Below, piece after piece: positions 43,253 to 56,939 of a stretch of 64,000 nucleotides of DNA. The stretch is taken from positions 14,125,087 to 14,189,086 of the forward strand of contig CM053256.1 in assembly GCA_028583405.1 (NCBI GenBank), written 5' to 3'. The stretch's first letter is position 1; every line of letters starts with the position of its first letter. The position numbers and the translations under genes are program-made. The notes beneath the pieces were generated by a model. The model was not told where the DNA came from, made no database searches, and saw only the letters and a program-made list of their open reading frames with translations. This DNA comes from Pogonophryne albipinna (Eukaryota > Chordata > Actinopteri > Perciformes > Artedidraconidae).

Positions 43253-46200
43253 ATACCTTTATTAATGTATTATGTTTCTTTGTGAGTCTACGTTTCAAAA
43301 CCATTATTTTACTTTTAAGTGTATGAGGGCTGCCCCCTTTTGTTTGACTTGTTCAACTGGACGTTTTTGTCTTAGTCGTCAAATATTTCTTTCATTTCAT
43401 TTTAAAAGGGCTGCTTTGGCATGATTATTTGTGAAGAAATTCACATTTACAAACTTCAGTGGATCTATAAGTGGACAAAATCTTAGTCGACTAATTACAA
43501 ACATTATCAACAACCTCTGTTTGTCTATTTAAACATAACTCACTTTGTGGTTTTCGTGTCTTGTTCTGAGTTTCGGAGCAACACATTTTATAAAACGAAG
43601 TTTGCCACGAAGAAATAAAAAGGAGTAGCTAAAAAAAATGCATACAGTGCATTTTCAATCCCTATCCAGTGGTCATCTCGCCTGTGCAGAGCAATCTTTG
43701 GCTCCTATTTCTTGAGATATTTCATCTGCTCAGTCTTTTATTGTCTTGATTACGAGGCTCTTTGTAACTTTGTTTCAATAAGAAGGCATTTTCATTTTGT
43801 ATCAAAATCATTCATTCGTTAATAGTTTCATAATTTGTTGCCAGCCCTAATTGACAAGGTTGTTTATGTTATTGAACCAATTTCTATCCTCCTACACCCA
43901 CTACTGAACAGGCACCTTTTCTTCACAGTTGGGGAGTTTTGGGGTCAAAGATGGATGAACTGGCAGCAGTCCACAGCTCTGTGGAGGGAAAGTGAAAACA
44001 AGCTGGAAAAGAGTAGAAAAATATGAGACAAGTCAACCTTGGTTATCCCTAAAACATAAAAAAATACTTAACAATTGTCAGAGGAATGACTGTGAGTACA
44101 GGACTTTTTCTGCAGATAAAGCAAGTGGTTTTGTGCTAAGAAACGTTATCATTAAAAGTTACTTTTACATTAACTTTTCCGAGATCCATACGTAATGGTG
44201 GTTATATAAGATGTTGCTGCTTCCAGTGACTCAATCCGTCTGCCATCTCCAGAATTGACGTCACCAACTCATTATTCATCATTATATTAAACGTTATCTT
44301 TACATGCTACATTAACTGAGTGGCTTTGCATATAGGAAAAAACATGCTCTACCCAGAAAATATTCTTGTGTCTTTTATAGAATAAAAGTGAATAAAAATG
44401 AATTTGTAATGAGTCTACTTTTTCTATGGCATTGTTTTCCCCCTGCATCTCTTATGCAAGATAGATGGACACTAGGGCAGAACGTCTTTAAACCCTGGTT
44501 AGGGCTTCGCTGCTTTAACCTTTAGGAAAATGTCAAGATTATTCACAAAGAGGATCCCAGCTGAATAAATGAGTAAGGTGGATATATTTCCCTGGCCTTA
44601 AACCTGAAATGTAAATAAAAACAAGTGAGCCACTGACAGCACATCCCTAAGCCAGGAGCATGGCAAAGAAACGTCCAGATCTCATCAAAGGTCTTCCACT
44701 GCTTGTCTTTAAAATGTTCTTTAATCCCATAAAAGTAATTTTTTAGGACGGTTTCTTTCAAATGTTATTATTTTGTAATCATTGATGATATTTTTGCGAT
44801 ATTTTAATTCCTCTTTTGACTTTTATTTATATTTAACGTTTTATTGTTGTACATTTTGGACTTTCTAAATGTTATGTATTATGGTAAATGTTTGTTTTGT
44901 ATTATAAGCTATTCACAAAAATGCAGTTAGTATTAAAGGTGCAATTTAAATATATAAAATTGAGTGTGTTAATTGCATTGACCTACAAAATAAATGCCAT
45001 GTTGGGTTTATTTCTTTTTTGCCTTACTATTTTCACTTTAGTGATGGCTCAACTCTGGGGTTTACAAACCCATTACATCCAATCAAAAGTGTTTTTTTCA
45101 TCCGTTGCTCTACCCTGAAAGGCTCCAGATTTCATTCAAGTCATCATGTTTGTAGACTTTGACTATGAAGTGGTATAGATGCGTTTAAATGTTTATGTTT
45201 CTTCTCAGATACAAAGCCCTGAATCTGTAGGGAAACACGACCATACAGTATGTCATGTGCTGGATGTCAACTGGCCTGGTACTGTAGATAACACAGGAAG
45301 CACATTTGAGCATTTTCACATCACTGACATGAATCCACCTGGGATTTCACTTTCATCATGAGTAGTTGTGCTGTCTCTGCCACTGGCCAAGTAAAGTGTC
45401 ATGACCGCATGGAAAATAAATATCTGCAGCCCGTATAGAAAAGCCCACCACCTTTCCTTTTTTTCCCTCTCGTAAACAGATGTGGCTGAATTTAAATTCC
45501 TTTCATACAGGATACAAAACATGAACACCCACCCTGCTATAATGTCCCTTTAATCGTGTCAAAAGCATTCATTTTAATTTCTACATGTATCGCAGTACAT
45601 TTCTGCCCACACTTGGTCAAATTGAGACTGAATATGCTGGTCTGATAGCGTTAAATAATGACTTTGCCACCCACCGACCATTACCATCCAATCCACCAAC
45701 TCCCCACACAGAACTGACAGTGGGTCTGGTGACACACCAAGTATTCAGAAAGCACCGTCCGTGGAAACTGTGGAGCGTCAAATTTCCTAACCCCTCTGTC
45801 ACTTTACTCACTCGGTTGAGCTTGATTGATACTGCTGCACACCATTCCCTCTTAATCCTATGCATTTTTAAAGAAGTAGTGGGACGCTAGCAGGGAACTC
45901 ATTTCCAATGGCCCTAACCATATTGTAATAAGGCAGAGATAGTGCTGGCGTGGCACTTTGTATTGATTCAAGCAAAGGCCTCTGAATTGTGATTCATTAC
46001 AAAACCCAGCAAAGCAAAAATAGATAACTAAAACACCGTCTTGTGTTTGGAAGTTTGTGGGGATATGTGATGTATACTCTATGACCCAATTTCCCTCCAA
46101 TATAGATGTTCTGTGAAAAAGTATATCACACTGGACAATATTAGCATTTACTGCAAAGAGAGACATCAGAGTGCTTAGAGTTAGCATTATGCAGTTGCTC

Positions 46201-47689
46201 CTTTGCCAATATCAGCTGTATATTTCAGTGCACAATATCCAGGGAGAGCCAGAGACTATTTGCGGGCTATACTGAATATTTTAACACCTCTGCATATTGT
46301 TCTTTCACTGAAATTGTTGTTCATCTTAAACTGCCTGTAGCAGCTCGATATTTCAAATTGTTCCTCCTGTTGAGAAGAGCGGGTTCCATGGAATAATTTA
46401 CATATGGCAATCACTGAATTATTTAAAACCGTGTCAGAGGAGATGCCATAAATACACACATTTTCCTTTGTATGCACAAACAAGAAGACAATTCACTTGC
46501 AGGATGTAACTCAGCACTTGCAGAGTCGCCAACTTTAAAACTCTGATCATAATCCAGAAAAACCTGCACATGCCTCCTAGGCGTTTGCTTTCCTGTTTAG
46601 AAATATAAAGCCATCAAAACCGAGAAAAGTCAAAACATTTTGCAGCCAAACTGCAGGGTCCATATTTATGATATGTTCTTCATTTTGTATGTTTACATCA
46701 GTTCATTGGCAGAAATTAGTACAGAGGCAGCATAAACAAATGCCATTTCCCTATTCTACTGACAATGCATGGCTTGTTTCATATGTCGTGGGAAAGAATA
46801 TAACTGCCTAAAAGGTCAAGCCACCAATGATTTGCATCAACATGGCTTCTCAGAGCACCTGATTATCTACGAAATATGCACCAATACACATACATACACC
46901 AGCACATACACCCACCCATAAACTTGCTAGATTTGTGCGAAATTGATTTAGGTCCATGATGGAGAGAATCAAAACAGTGTTCAAGAAAAAACAAATACTG
47001 AAGCAGAACAACAAAGCCTTTCTTAAGGTCCCTCTATCTTCATTTGTGCTGACAGGCGAGTCTGAATGTGTGACAGGCTCAGATGAAAAGTGTATCTGGG
47101 CAAGCTTTCTAATGAGATCAGGGAGTGGTCGCTAGAGCTTTAATCCTAGGCTCATACCAAAGGCAGCATAAATAATTTGATAATGGCAGATGGTTATGAA
47201 GTGACACAAATTGAAATGAATGCTCTTGTTGGTACAGTGAGGTCAGGAGGGTGTAAAAACTATGGACATGTTGGTTGGGAAAGCTGTGGAGAAATTGCTT
47301 TTTCTGCCAAAGGGCAGATTATCACACAGCTCGGGCCATGAGGAATTGCTTTTTCAGTTGAACAGGTTTTTTGTTGTCGTTTTTTTTTCTTCCAAAAGGG
47401 GAGCTGTTAGCATATTCATTGTTGCAGCATTGTTAAAGCAAAAGCATTGTGCTGTCAGTGTGGATACTATGCCCTATGTCGGGTAGTTAACCAACCCAAT
47501 GTGCTGCCTGAGGACATGCTTGATAGCAATTGGTAGAATAATGTAAAAAAGATTGCATGGAAAGACTTCTCAACTGCACAGCACACACACAAAAACAGAT
47601 CCTTCCAGTCAGTCCAATGTCCTTTCATATCTCTCTTTCGCTCACTCTTGAATTTTATTTCATTCCCATCCTTTCTCTGGCTCTGCATA
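43253..47689. other. Long anonymous stretch, no gene supported
   Basis: Open frames are below 110 codons and unrecognised. No transposon ends were identified with confidence. Confidence 0.35.
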
Positions 47690-48320
47690 TTAATCAATCA
47701 ATAGGATACGGCTGTAGTAGGCCAAGGGCCTTTTAGTCGCTCATAAATAAGTAGATCACTGTTCTTTATATACTATGGATGCTGGCAACAGTCACATAGT
47801 CCAAAGTGAAAGTGATGTTTGACCAGTAATAGTCGAGGCGGGACTTGAGACAGTTAACAGTCTTGGATGTGACAACGCTTTCTGGCAGATCATTCCACAA
47901 GTCAACCACACGCAGGCTGAAAAAGTTGTGGCGGATAGTCAGTCTTGAGTACCACTTGAGGTCCACAAGTCCTGGTGTTATAATCCCGTTGTAGTAAGAT
48001 AAGATAAGATGGACTTTTATTAATCCCTCGTGGGGAAATTGTTTCTCTGCATTTGACCCATCCTAGTGTTAGGAGCAGTGTGCTGCCATTTTAAACGGCG
48101 CCCGGGGAGCAGTGTGGGGAACGGTGCCTTGCTCAAGGACACCTCGGTAGCACTTGGTCTTTCCGGGACTTGAACTGGTGACCTTCCAGTTGCCAAGCCA
48201 AGTCCCTATCGACTTCGCCACCACCGCCCCACCCCTAGTGGGCATGATGTTTTGTAGATGTTGTGGAGATATTTGAAAACTTCGATCATATCTCCCCTCC
48301 CCTCATGTATGGTCAGAGAC
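47690..48320 (-). mobile_element. CR1-group LINE fragment, interrupted by a SINE
   Basis: On the minus strand the distal part (48231-48320) encodes a GDMIEVFKYLHNIYKTSCP-like stretch. The proximal part (47766-47995) encodes HNFFSLRVVDLWNDLPESVV followed by LKSRLDYYW. These are consecutive pieces of the C-terminal end of a CR1-like reverse-transcriptase protein. The interruption between them is the SINE at 47996-48235. The 5' part of the LINE is missing. Confidence 0.65.
47996..48235 (-). mobile_element. tRNA-derived SINE inserted in a LINE
   Basis: The minus strand starts GGGGCGGTGGTGGCGAAGTC (A-box-like), followed by CACCAGTTCAAGTCCCGG (B-box, GTTCAAGTCC). A conserved body follows with CTTGAGCAAGGCACC and GCTCCCCGGGCGCC. 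It ends with a LINE-like 3' tail ATTTCCCCACGAGGGATTAA and a short (ATCTT)n. The internal promoter implies RNA polymerase III transcription. Mobilisation would depend on a LINE with the same tail. Confidence 0.75.
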
Positions 48321-51300
48321 AGCCTAATATCTTGTGTGTACGCTTAGCCTTGGCAGGGGGGTCTGTATGTGTTAATGTGTGTACTTTATTGCGATTTCAT
48401 TATGTCAACATCATTGTGGACCACATCAGAGCAACTTAGACTGCACAGATCTGGAGACAGCTGAGCCGTGTTTCAGCAGGCTCACCACTGTGAAAGCCTA
48501 CAGTGACCCAGTCTTTAGAAAGTGTTGCCTGCTGCAGCGGGCAGTAAAGCTCATTACATCAGCGATAGCCTGGCTCAAGACCTCAGTTACTTTCTGACCT
48601 TTCAGTCACACACTATTTTTGCAGAAACGTATAACAATTGGTACGTTTGAGCCGTTTTACTTTCACGCTGCCACATATGAATACTCCTGAACATATCTAA
48701 ATGTATATTCATATAAGAATGTGTTTAGATGTGTATATTTTACATATTTCATTGTTTTTTATCATTTGTCAGAACTAACTCTGATTCTGCCACCTTCTTT
48801 AAAAGGAGACAATGTTGTCAGAAAATGAGTTGCAATCATTTTTTCTTACCTTTTGTGCTTAGTGATTCAGAAAGTTTTAATGAGATCAAGATCGGTTTCT
48901 AAGAAACAGAAAAGCTGTAGATTATTAAACATTTCTGGGGATCTTCCAAAGAATGGAAACAACGGCACACAAGAGGAAATTATCTTTAAAAAATTGGCAT
49001 TGAGATGTTCATTTGGAAATATATAACTTGTGCATGTATATGTATTGGTTAGATAGTTGTGGCCCTAATACTGGTCCTTCTGGGACACCATATTCACCAC
49101 TCATGAATATGTCATGAAACCATCACAAACCGTCTCAACTCAACCCAAATAATATGATTTGAAGGAGGTGTTAGCAGAATCATCAAAGCAATCAAAAGCG
49201 TTGGACTGATTTAAAAACGGTTGCTTTAATCTACCACTTGAGAGGGTCTTTATACATCTGTGGAGTAGCAGCCTCATTTTGCCTGTAAGAAAAAGGTTGT
49301 GGGAATTTCACAGCTGGGAAGCCATGTGAAGACTATGCTAATAAACTCCCAAGCCAAGGATGAGAAATGCATTTGATTTACATTCACCATCAGCTTTTAG
49401 AAATAAGGCATTTGTCACAATTTAAAACTTAATGAATATGCTACAACTGTTCTTTCTTGGTAAGCCAAACATTTGCGTTCGTTTTGGCCTTGCTTTTCAG
49501 TGACCTCTTCAACACCAATATTCAAGGTACAAGTTGCTAAACGATAGTTTCCTAGCATCACCCGGTGGGAGGCCAAAAGTCAATACAGGAGGAGGACACC
49601 GCAATGATTACATTACAATGATTCCTCTGTCCTTTACATTGGTCATAAACCAAACACCACTGTGAGATAGATCGGATTATTAAGCCTGCTGTCATGCTCA
49701 AGGGCATTCCTAAACATCGCTGATTTGCCTTTAAACACAATGTTAACCCTTGATTGTTGTGTTTGCAGCCTTGAGTTTCAAACGTTTTTCATAACAAAAT
49801 TATTTAATGCAAAATTGTAATTTAAGCAGAGATTTGGTCTCATTTTTCCTTAAGAGACTTCTGACTTCAGTGATTACTACAAATCCTTGGCACCTAAACC
49901 TGTCTAATGGGGGAACCTAGAAAAAATAAAACACACAAATCATTGCATTATCAAAAACAACAACAAAGTGAATGAGTAGTATTAAAAGCACCCTAAAAAC
50001 ACTAAGCCAAATTGAAACGATGGGTAACTGTGATTGAGAAAGACAATACCTCTCGATTCTTGTAAATTCTACCTCAAGGTGTATAAGAAAATAATTACAG
50101 ATAAGAAAGGTGTTTCATTACGTTTACCTTTTGTTCTAGCCAGCCTCCGGAGAATTTCCTAGAACAAATATTGCCATTTCTCCAAGAACAAGGTCACTTT
50201 ACTATGACGGAGAAGTCTTTCTGGCTCATTTCTAATTTTCAGTCCTTTGATTTTATAAGCCTGTTGGAGGTTTTATATGTGCAAAGTATACAGTAAAACA
50301 TGCTGTTCACTCAATACAACTATCTATGGGGGAAATTGCTTTTATATTTAATCATGCCTAACTAAGTGGTAGGTGTTATTTTTCAGATTATAAAATGTTT
50401 GACAAAAATGTGATTACATGGAGTGAAAGAGCAGTAGGAGAAATCATGATCTCATGATGTTCCCGGGTTAAGGTAATTCCCTTCCCTTTTGCACTCTCCG
50501 TTCCCTCCACAAAAGCCTCAATGAACTCTCTTTATTCTCCAGACATTAAAATGTCTCATTTCTTCTCACTAAGGAAGGAAAAGAGAATAAGTCCCTTTGC
50601 CTTCATTAATCTGCTAGCTTTTCTTTCCATCCGGCCCCAGCTCAAAGCAGTCAGAGCACAGTCCGCTTTAATATGAAGTTAAGTGATGCTGAGGCTGCAG
50701 TGGCAATCAGTGCAGCACACTGATGGCAGCCCAGGCTCAGTGTTAAAGAGCAGACATTAGCCCTCTTTTTAATGAAGCACATCTCATTATGATATCTATT
50801 CTTTTCACCTCGGCAAGAAGAAAGGAACAAACCTCCCGGCTCATAAAGCTGCCATTCTCAGTTGTCAATAGCTACTCTGGGATAGTTCAGCAACGGAAAC
50901 TAAAGCTACTTGGTGCTTAGGATCCAGATGGCAAATAACCGAAGTACATTCACACAATGTGAGTTTAAACGCCACAACCAAAACAAACGGGGGATATTGC
51001 TACATAACCTGCCATACACAAAAAAGTGAAAATCTTTTCACCCTTCTTTTAGCTGAAAAACGCCCTATCTTTAACACCACATTTAGAGTTTCCATGAAAC
51101 TGTGGCTCAAGAATGACATTTCCAAAGTTGAAAAATAAACATGCTTATGTCACGGTGATCTCATCAAGCTTATCTTCATTTGAGTTTAGATTTAGGCTTC
51201 AAATGTTTAACCCAAACCTGAGTCATGGGTTTTAAAAAAAACTTAAGGTTGAAGTTTGGGATGTGGCTCAATTTCTTAGGGGTCTTATGCCCTCTTGTGA

Positions 51301-51769
51301 GTCCACCAGTTCATGGACGTCAAATATTAAATCAACAGTTTTATTTTGACCGTCTCAATTGTCAGAATTGTAGCAGGGTGGTCGAATTTTACATATTTAG
51401 ATCGAGGGACCTAGTGAAATGCTATCCCCTATTGCTTCAGTACAGGTGGCTCGGTAGTACATGTTGAATCTTTAAAATATTCCCTGATGTCAAACATAAT
51501 TTGACTACTTGGAGTGTTTAATGTTCTTAGTGGTCTGCTGTGTGGCTAACATTTACAACCCGACATTTTAATGATGTTTCCATACAACCTTTTTAGCCTT
51601 CTGTGCAGCCTCCATCAATGATAATGGATTATAAAATGTACAATACATTAGATCTTAAGTATTTTTGCATTCAAGAAACCTTCAAAGGAACCACTTGTCA
51701 TCAAATGATTGTAAACAGAAAAGCTCTTTGAACTTGACACATTTGACCAACTTTCCATAACAGCGTTCA
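48321..51769. other. Long anonymous stretch, partly conserved-looking
   Basis: No gene is supported. The frame at 48379-48597 is unrecognised. 50460-50860 reads as unique sequence rich in ATTA/TTAAT-type motifs and lacks repeat features. It is a candidate for conserved noncoding DNA. Confidence 0.3.
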
Positions 51770-52048
51770 AATCCCCCCTAAAGACTCCTTTAGAATATCA
51801 GACTGAAAACTCATCTCTTTCGACTCCACTTCGAGCGATAGAACTATTAACAAAGCACTTCTACTAATAAAGGACTGGCTTATCTAAAGCCAGTTGAGTA
51901 GCACTTGAAATGTTTTTGCTCTATGAAACCTGATGTACTTATATGATTCTGTTTTCTTCAAGTTTGTATTTTGTTGGTCGAACGCACTTATTGTAAGTCG
52001 CTTTGGATAAAAGCGTCAGCTAAATGCAATGTAATGTAATGTAATGAA
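51770..52048 (+). mobile_element. L2-like LINE 3' end
   Basis: The last part reads GTAAGTCGCTTTGGATAAAA, then GCGTCAGCTAAATG, then (AATGT)n, the standard 3' end of a fish L2-group retroposon. Upstream, AGACTGAAAACTCATCTCTT corresponds to the degenerate end of the coding region. Confidence 0.75.
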
Positions 52049-55000
52049 AACGCTCAGATTGCCTTCAACATTAAAATCACATTAGACCACAAATAATTTA
52101 TACTCAGTCAAGTTTCTCAATGAAAGTCTTTGAGAAAGAGAAAAGAACGATACATTCAGACCCTTGAAAGTGAAGGGAACAAAGTGGAGACCGACGGCAC
52201 AATTTCATGAACATAGCTCTTTGCATTAGAGATCTGGAGAAAGCAGATTGAAACTGAGAGAGGGAGGAGAATCAAACCAAATGTGAGCCCCTTGCCATAG
52301 GAGGCGGGTTGTACTGAGGCTCTTTAATGAGGGCTATTGCGATAACCTTTTAAAAGATGGCATGACAATAGTCTAGGCAAAGCCACCCGTTGAGTCAGGT
52401 GTTTATCTTCGCTGGCAAAGCGAACCTTTTTTTTTCATAGTTCCAGGCGGCTTATTTTCGAGATCACTCTGAAATGGTTCGGCTTCATTGTTCAGCTGCT
52501 GAATTCCCAGTTTAGTGACAGCAAAGGCAGAGAGGCGGCCTATTATTTGGGTTATTATACAAAGCACATTTAAAAAAATAAAAATGTGGTAAGTGTACAG
52601 AGAGATGGAAACTGTTGGCAAGTAACTCCGGCTCACAATATTCTTTCAGAAGGAAAAATGTGCTGGCATAGATTTATTTTTCATTTAGTTGTTTAATTGT
52701 ACACTTGGCTGCAGAAAAGAGGAGCTGTGTTTGTGTTGTTGAAGAGCTCATACACCACAACTGAGGAGAAACCCTCAGCTGCTGCTCCAAGTTCACAAGA
52801 AAGCAACTTCCTCCAATCAGTTTCTGGCCTACTAGCTCCCCCTGCTGCTTGATGAAAGAGAGAACTCAAAATGAGAGGCTTTTCGTGTACTTCTCAACTC
52901 CACACCTCTTCACATCAATCTATTTCTCAACGAAGAATCCCTCTGGTGGGCTAGCTATCTCCACAGGTATATTTCTCTGCCACAATTCGGAGAACAGCAA
53001 GATGTACACTTTTCTTCCTCATGTGGAGCTACAGTAAAATCATTAATGGGAGAAATTATGTATCAGCTGACATGGAATATTCATCAAAACGTTCAGAAGA
53101 GGATCTCTCCGCTCGCGAGTCATTACAATCGGAATAAAATATAAATGACCCTGGTTCATTTGTCGGGTTTTAGTGTCTCACTCACAAGAATCAAAATGTT
53201 TGATAATGTACTTTAGCAGTCGGGGATAGTATATGAATACAGATTACCTACATGGCACATGGTCCTGTGAACTTCACCTTCAAATTTAAGAAATGCTATT
53301 AAAATCACTGTGATGAAAAATGGAAGATGCGGGTATGAAATATGGTGTATTTGAGATGCCTGTGACCTTGAAAGATAAGAGGCTTGATAGGCTTATTGAT
53401 TAGCAATTCTCTGCAGACTCTAAGAATATTAAATGAGAGCCATGCACTGGGGCCAGGTCTTCTTCAGGGTGCTATAAGACAAGAAATATAGCAGCTGGAA
53501 AATAGACTGCACACAAATAGAGATGGACACATGAGGATTAAAAACTGCACACAATGGATCATTACGTTTTTTCACATGCAAGAATCCTTCCACTTTGAAT
53601 TTCACACCTAGTATGAGTCCTGTTAGTGGCAGCTGAGCTGAGAGAGAGAGAGAGAGAGGCTTAATCTTAACGTCTCTCTCTTAACTGGAATTATCAGCTC
53701 CCTCTTTAATCTTCAAGGTACAAAACATTTGAATTCCATAAGGGCCGCCTACTTCTGTAGATTGTACTTAACACGCCTACTGGAATTCCAGCCCTGTGCA
53801 TAGCGTACTTGGCCAAACAGCAGTGTGCACAGTCTAAGACATTGTTGGGTGTGTGGGAGCTCATTTTGGCAGTGTTTGACAGTTAAGCTTTTGTTTCTGG
53901 GAGCTTTTTATGTTTGTTAGTGTAAGCTAAGGCAAAGCTCCTCAGTATGGGAGAGGGGAAAAGAGGAGGACATTCAGCATGATGAGGAAAAAGTCATTAT
54001 GGAGGGTTGGTAACGGTGCACACTGGTGATAATGACCTCTAAATGTGAGTGCTGCCGTTATAAATCTGATGATATTCAACTTTTGAGCAACACTGCTGTT
54101 TGCTCATACAAAGCGGGGAGAACATGCAGAGCTGAACTAAAAATAAAGAGGTGATCTTCAGCCCTAAAGGGATATCGGCGAGTGTAATTTCATAGATATG
54201 AAAATGTATGTCCCTTCTCACGAAGACTGTATAAACATGATGGTCTAATAAAGAACATTTCAGAACTTCAAACAGCCGGCCCTCTAAGAAAACGATGACA
54301 GCTGGTTTAGGCCCTCAGTGGTTCCAAGGAAAAAAAGAGCTTTAATCTGGTTTGGGCAGCCATAATGAAATGTGCTGTTCATAAGGCCATATTAGGAGGA
54401 GAGAAACTTGATATTGAGGTAGCCTCCATGGCAACAGTGGCAGGGACAGGGAGTCCAATGTTTGGGAGGATTTTGAAAAAGATTTGTCGGGCTTGAGGGG
54501 AGATGACAATGTGGAGGGGGGGGTTGAAGACGTTGCATTTGCACAGTGGAAATCCCTTTGAAACTAGACTTTGAATTCCCTCTCTGATCTGTTGGCTTTA
54601 CCACACATGATACTTGCTGTGGGAAGCCAGTATCATAACAAATAAAGATGTGTGGGTTATATTGTAGAAATAATATACTCTACAGTATGAGACTATTGGC
54701 AATTGTTCACATTTAGGGTTTTTGCTATGGCTGAATAATTGTTGCCCTGAGCCAGTTGTGCACAACACAATGTCAAAATGACAAAGCCGTGGACATTTCT
54801 TGCAGACTCTTTTTTTCCCTGCTGTTTGCCCTTGATTGAGCATGCTGTCCCTGTCGCAGGTCGGTAATGTGCCCTCTCCTTGCTCACCGCACTGTGGAAA
54901 TGAATGTTTGTCTGAATGTCCTGGACAAGTGTGGACGGTCTAAAATGAATACTCCCCGGGGCAGGAGCGGCTTTAATAAGACATTACTGAAACAGAATTG

Positions 55001-55763
55001 TTTACAGCCACAGGAGTCAAGACATTTAGAAGAAGAACATCTCTGACAGAGAACAACTTGGAAATGGAGACATAATGCAGCTCTAACCACCTGTCAAGCA
55101 AAAGAGAGGAGGACCCAACAATTACTATACTGATGTAAAGGGTCGTTTTTACTCATTTAGTTGCAGAATTAAGAATATAGGAGCTTGTACGCTGTACAGA
55201 TTATAAAATCCAATAGCACATTTGTGGAATGTGCCATTGGAATAACTTAATTTGACTAAACAGCATTCATCCCATTAAATATACTGTTACTTTCCAAAGT
55301 GTAGAAAGGGCTCTGCTCCAATTACTTGTCAGTGACATGTATTTCTTAATACCTATCACTGCATGCAGAAGTGCCTCATGTAATTGCTCTGCTAATGCTA
55401 ATATTGTTATTGGCTCAGCACTAAATAAAATACACAGAGTACAGGTTGTGTAAAGATCCACAGCAATAGTTTACTTGTGTTTGAACATGTAACACGTTTT
55501 TTTTAACCTGCTAGCAAGTAGCCTTCAGAAAACACAACACCATGTTTGATAACATCATCATTTTCACAAAAGGCGTTTCTTTTTTACGGTAACAATATTT
55601 CTGTATCCATGGACTCCGACATCAACCCTCAAGGAAAAGGGAGCCTTGAAGTTGAGATATATGGTCCACCTACCCAGTCCCTCCTGTTGGATTCTTACCA
55701 TCAGCTTGAACAAAGCAACAGCCTTGGTTGGATTCTTCACCACTTGGCACAGAAAATATCAAC
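52049..55763. other. Long anonymous stretch, no gene supported
   Basis: A short GA tract lies at 53641-53658. The remaining open frames (up to 81 codons) carry no recognisable domains. Confidence 0.35.
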
Positions 55764-55975
55764 CAGTGTTGGGTGTAACATCGAGACATTCCGAGACCGG
55801 AGAAAAATTGTGCGGGTAGAGTAAGCCTGGTGTTTACCCTTCAGGCTCATCAAGATCCCTCTCCGCTTCGCGTCAGGTTCCCTGATCAGTCTGTCGGGTG
55901 TTCTTTTCCCCATAATGACGGCTCGCTGCACATTATCCCACTTATTACACGGCCATATACTAAACAAACTACAGA
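55764..55975. repeat. Unclassified interspersed repeat fragments
   Basis: CAGTGTTGGGTGTAAC at 55764 resembles a hAT terminus. The following segment (about 55830-55960), reading on the minus strand CTGATCAGGGAACCTGACGC and then GAAGCGGAGAGGG, matches phrases I associate with a widespread fish repeat. No ends or duplication could be confirmed. Confidence 0.35.
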
Positions 55976-56249
55976 GCCCATTCCGTGTTCCTGTTATTGT
56001 TTATTTCCTCTCTGCCTTCTTCTGGTGATTTATCTGACGTCCAGCGCTCCGTCTTTTAACCTCTTTTCCTTTCTCTTTCTTGATCCTCCTTAGCAATCTT
56101 CATTATAGTCCTTGACAGTGGTCTGTACTACTGTATTAACAACGTGTAACATGTTAAGAATTTACAATCAGAATCGAGTATTCAACTAAGCCGTGTAATA
56201 AAAGTTGTTAGTAGCCTTAATATATTGCCTGCCCTACACAGTTGTTATG

Positions 56250-56277
56250 CTATACCCTTATATATACAGTCTATGGC
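56250..56277. repeat. MITE terminus fragment TATATATACAGTCTATGG
   Basis: The inverse of the terminus at 63547 (CATAGACTGTATATATAAAT). Only this short end is recognisable here. Confidence 0.45.
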
Positions 56278-56339
56278 TATACCACATCGCCCTTCACTGG
56301 ATGTATAATGAGCTGCACTAAACTACATTTTAGCATTTA

Positions 56340-56470
56340 AAATACCTAGCCATTATTTTGTGGTTAATTTGGTGAAAGTAACTCAAAAGTAATATAAAAG
56401 TAGTGTAACTCATTACATTTCAGAGACAGTAATATTTTAATGTAACTTATTACTTAAAAAAGATGAAGTG
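56340..56470. repeat. Remnant of a GTAACT-rich hAT MITE
   Basis: AGTAACTCAAAAGTAATATA and the following GTAACTCATTACATTTCAG have the AGTAAC/GTTACT-rich look of interiors of a common hAT MITE type. Boundaries are unclear. Confidence 0.35.
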
Positions 56471-56939
56471 AAGAGAGAGCGTACAGATCTGCTGGCACAA
56501 CCCTCCTTAAACTCAACATAGAAGAACCGACAGATCATGGCTAGACTCAGCGGTGTTGAGAAACAGTTTTGAGTATCAATTGTTCATATTGTAGAATGGG
56601 TCTTTTAAATTAAAAAATGGGCTAGGATAATGGCCCAGCATCCTACTTGTCTTTTCACAAAAACCTAATCTGGCTCTGAGAGTGGCAATGTTGGTCAGGC
56701 ATTTCACCTTTTTGGATTCAGATAGCGTTTACATTTTATACAGAAAGTCCTGATTCTTAGAGGATGAATACTAATGACTTTGTTTATCCCCTGATGACAA
56801 CCTAAGGCCTTGCCGCGACAACTAGAATTAAAGGGATTGGCAATTCAATTCAGCTTTTTTTCTATCCTCTCAGGATAAATTGTCAAATAGTTGTCTTGGA
56901 GTACTATAAAATAAACTCAAACACTCTTGGATCCTAGTG

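Noticed and set aside
45585..45890. 101-codon frame as a possible protein
   Set aside because: No domain, opposed by an 82-codon antisense frame; unsupported.
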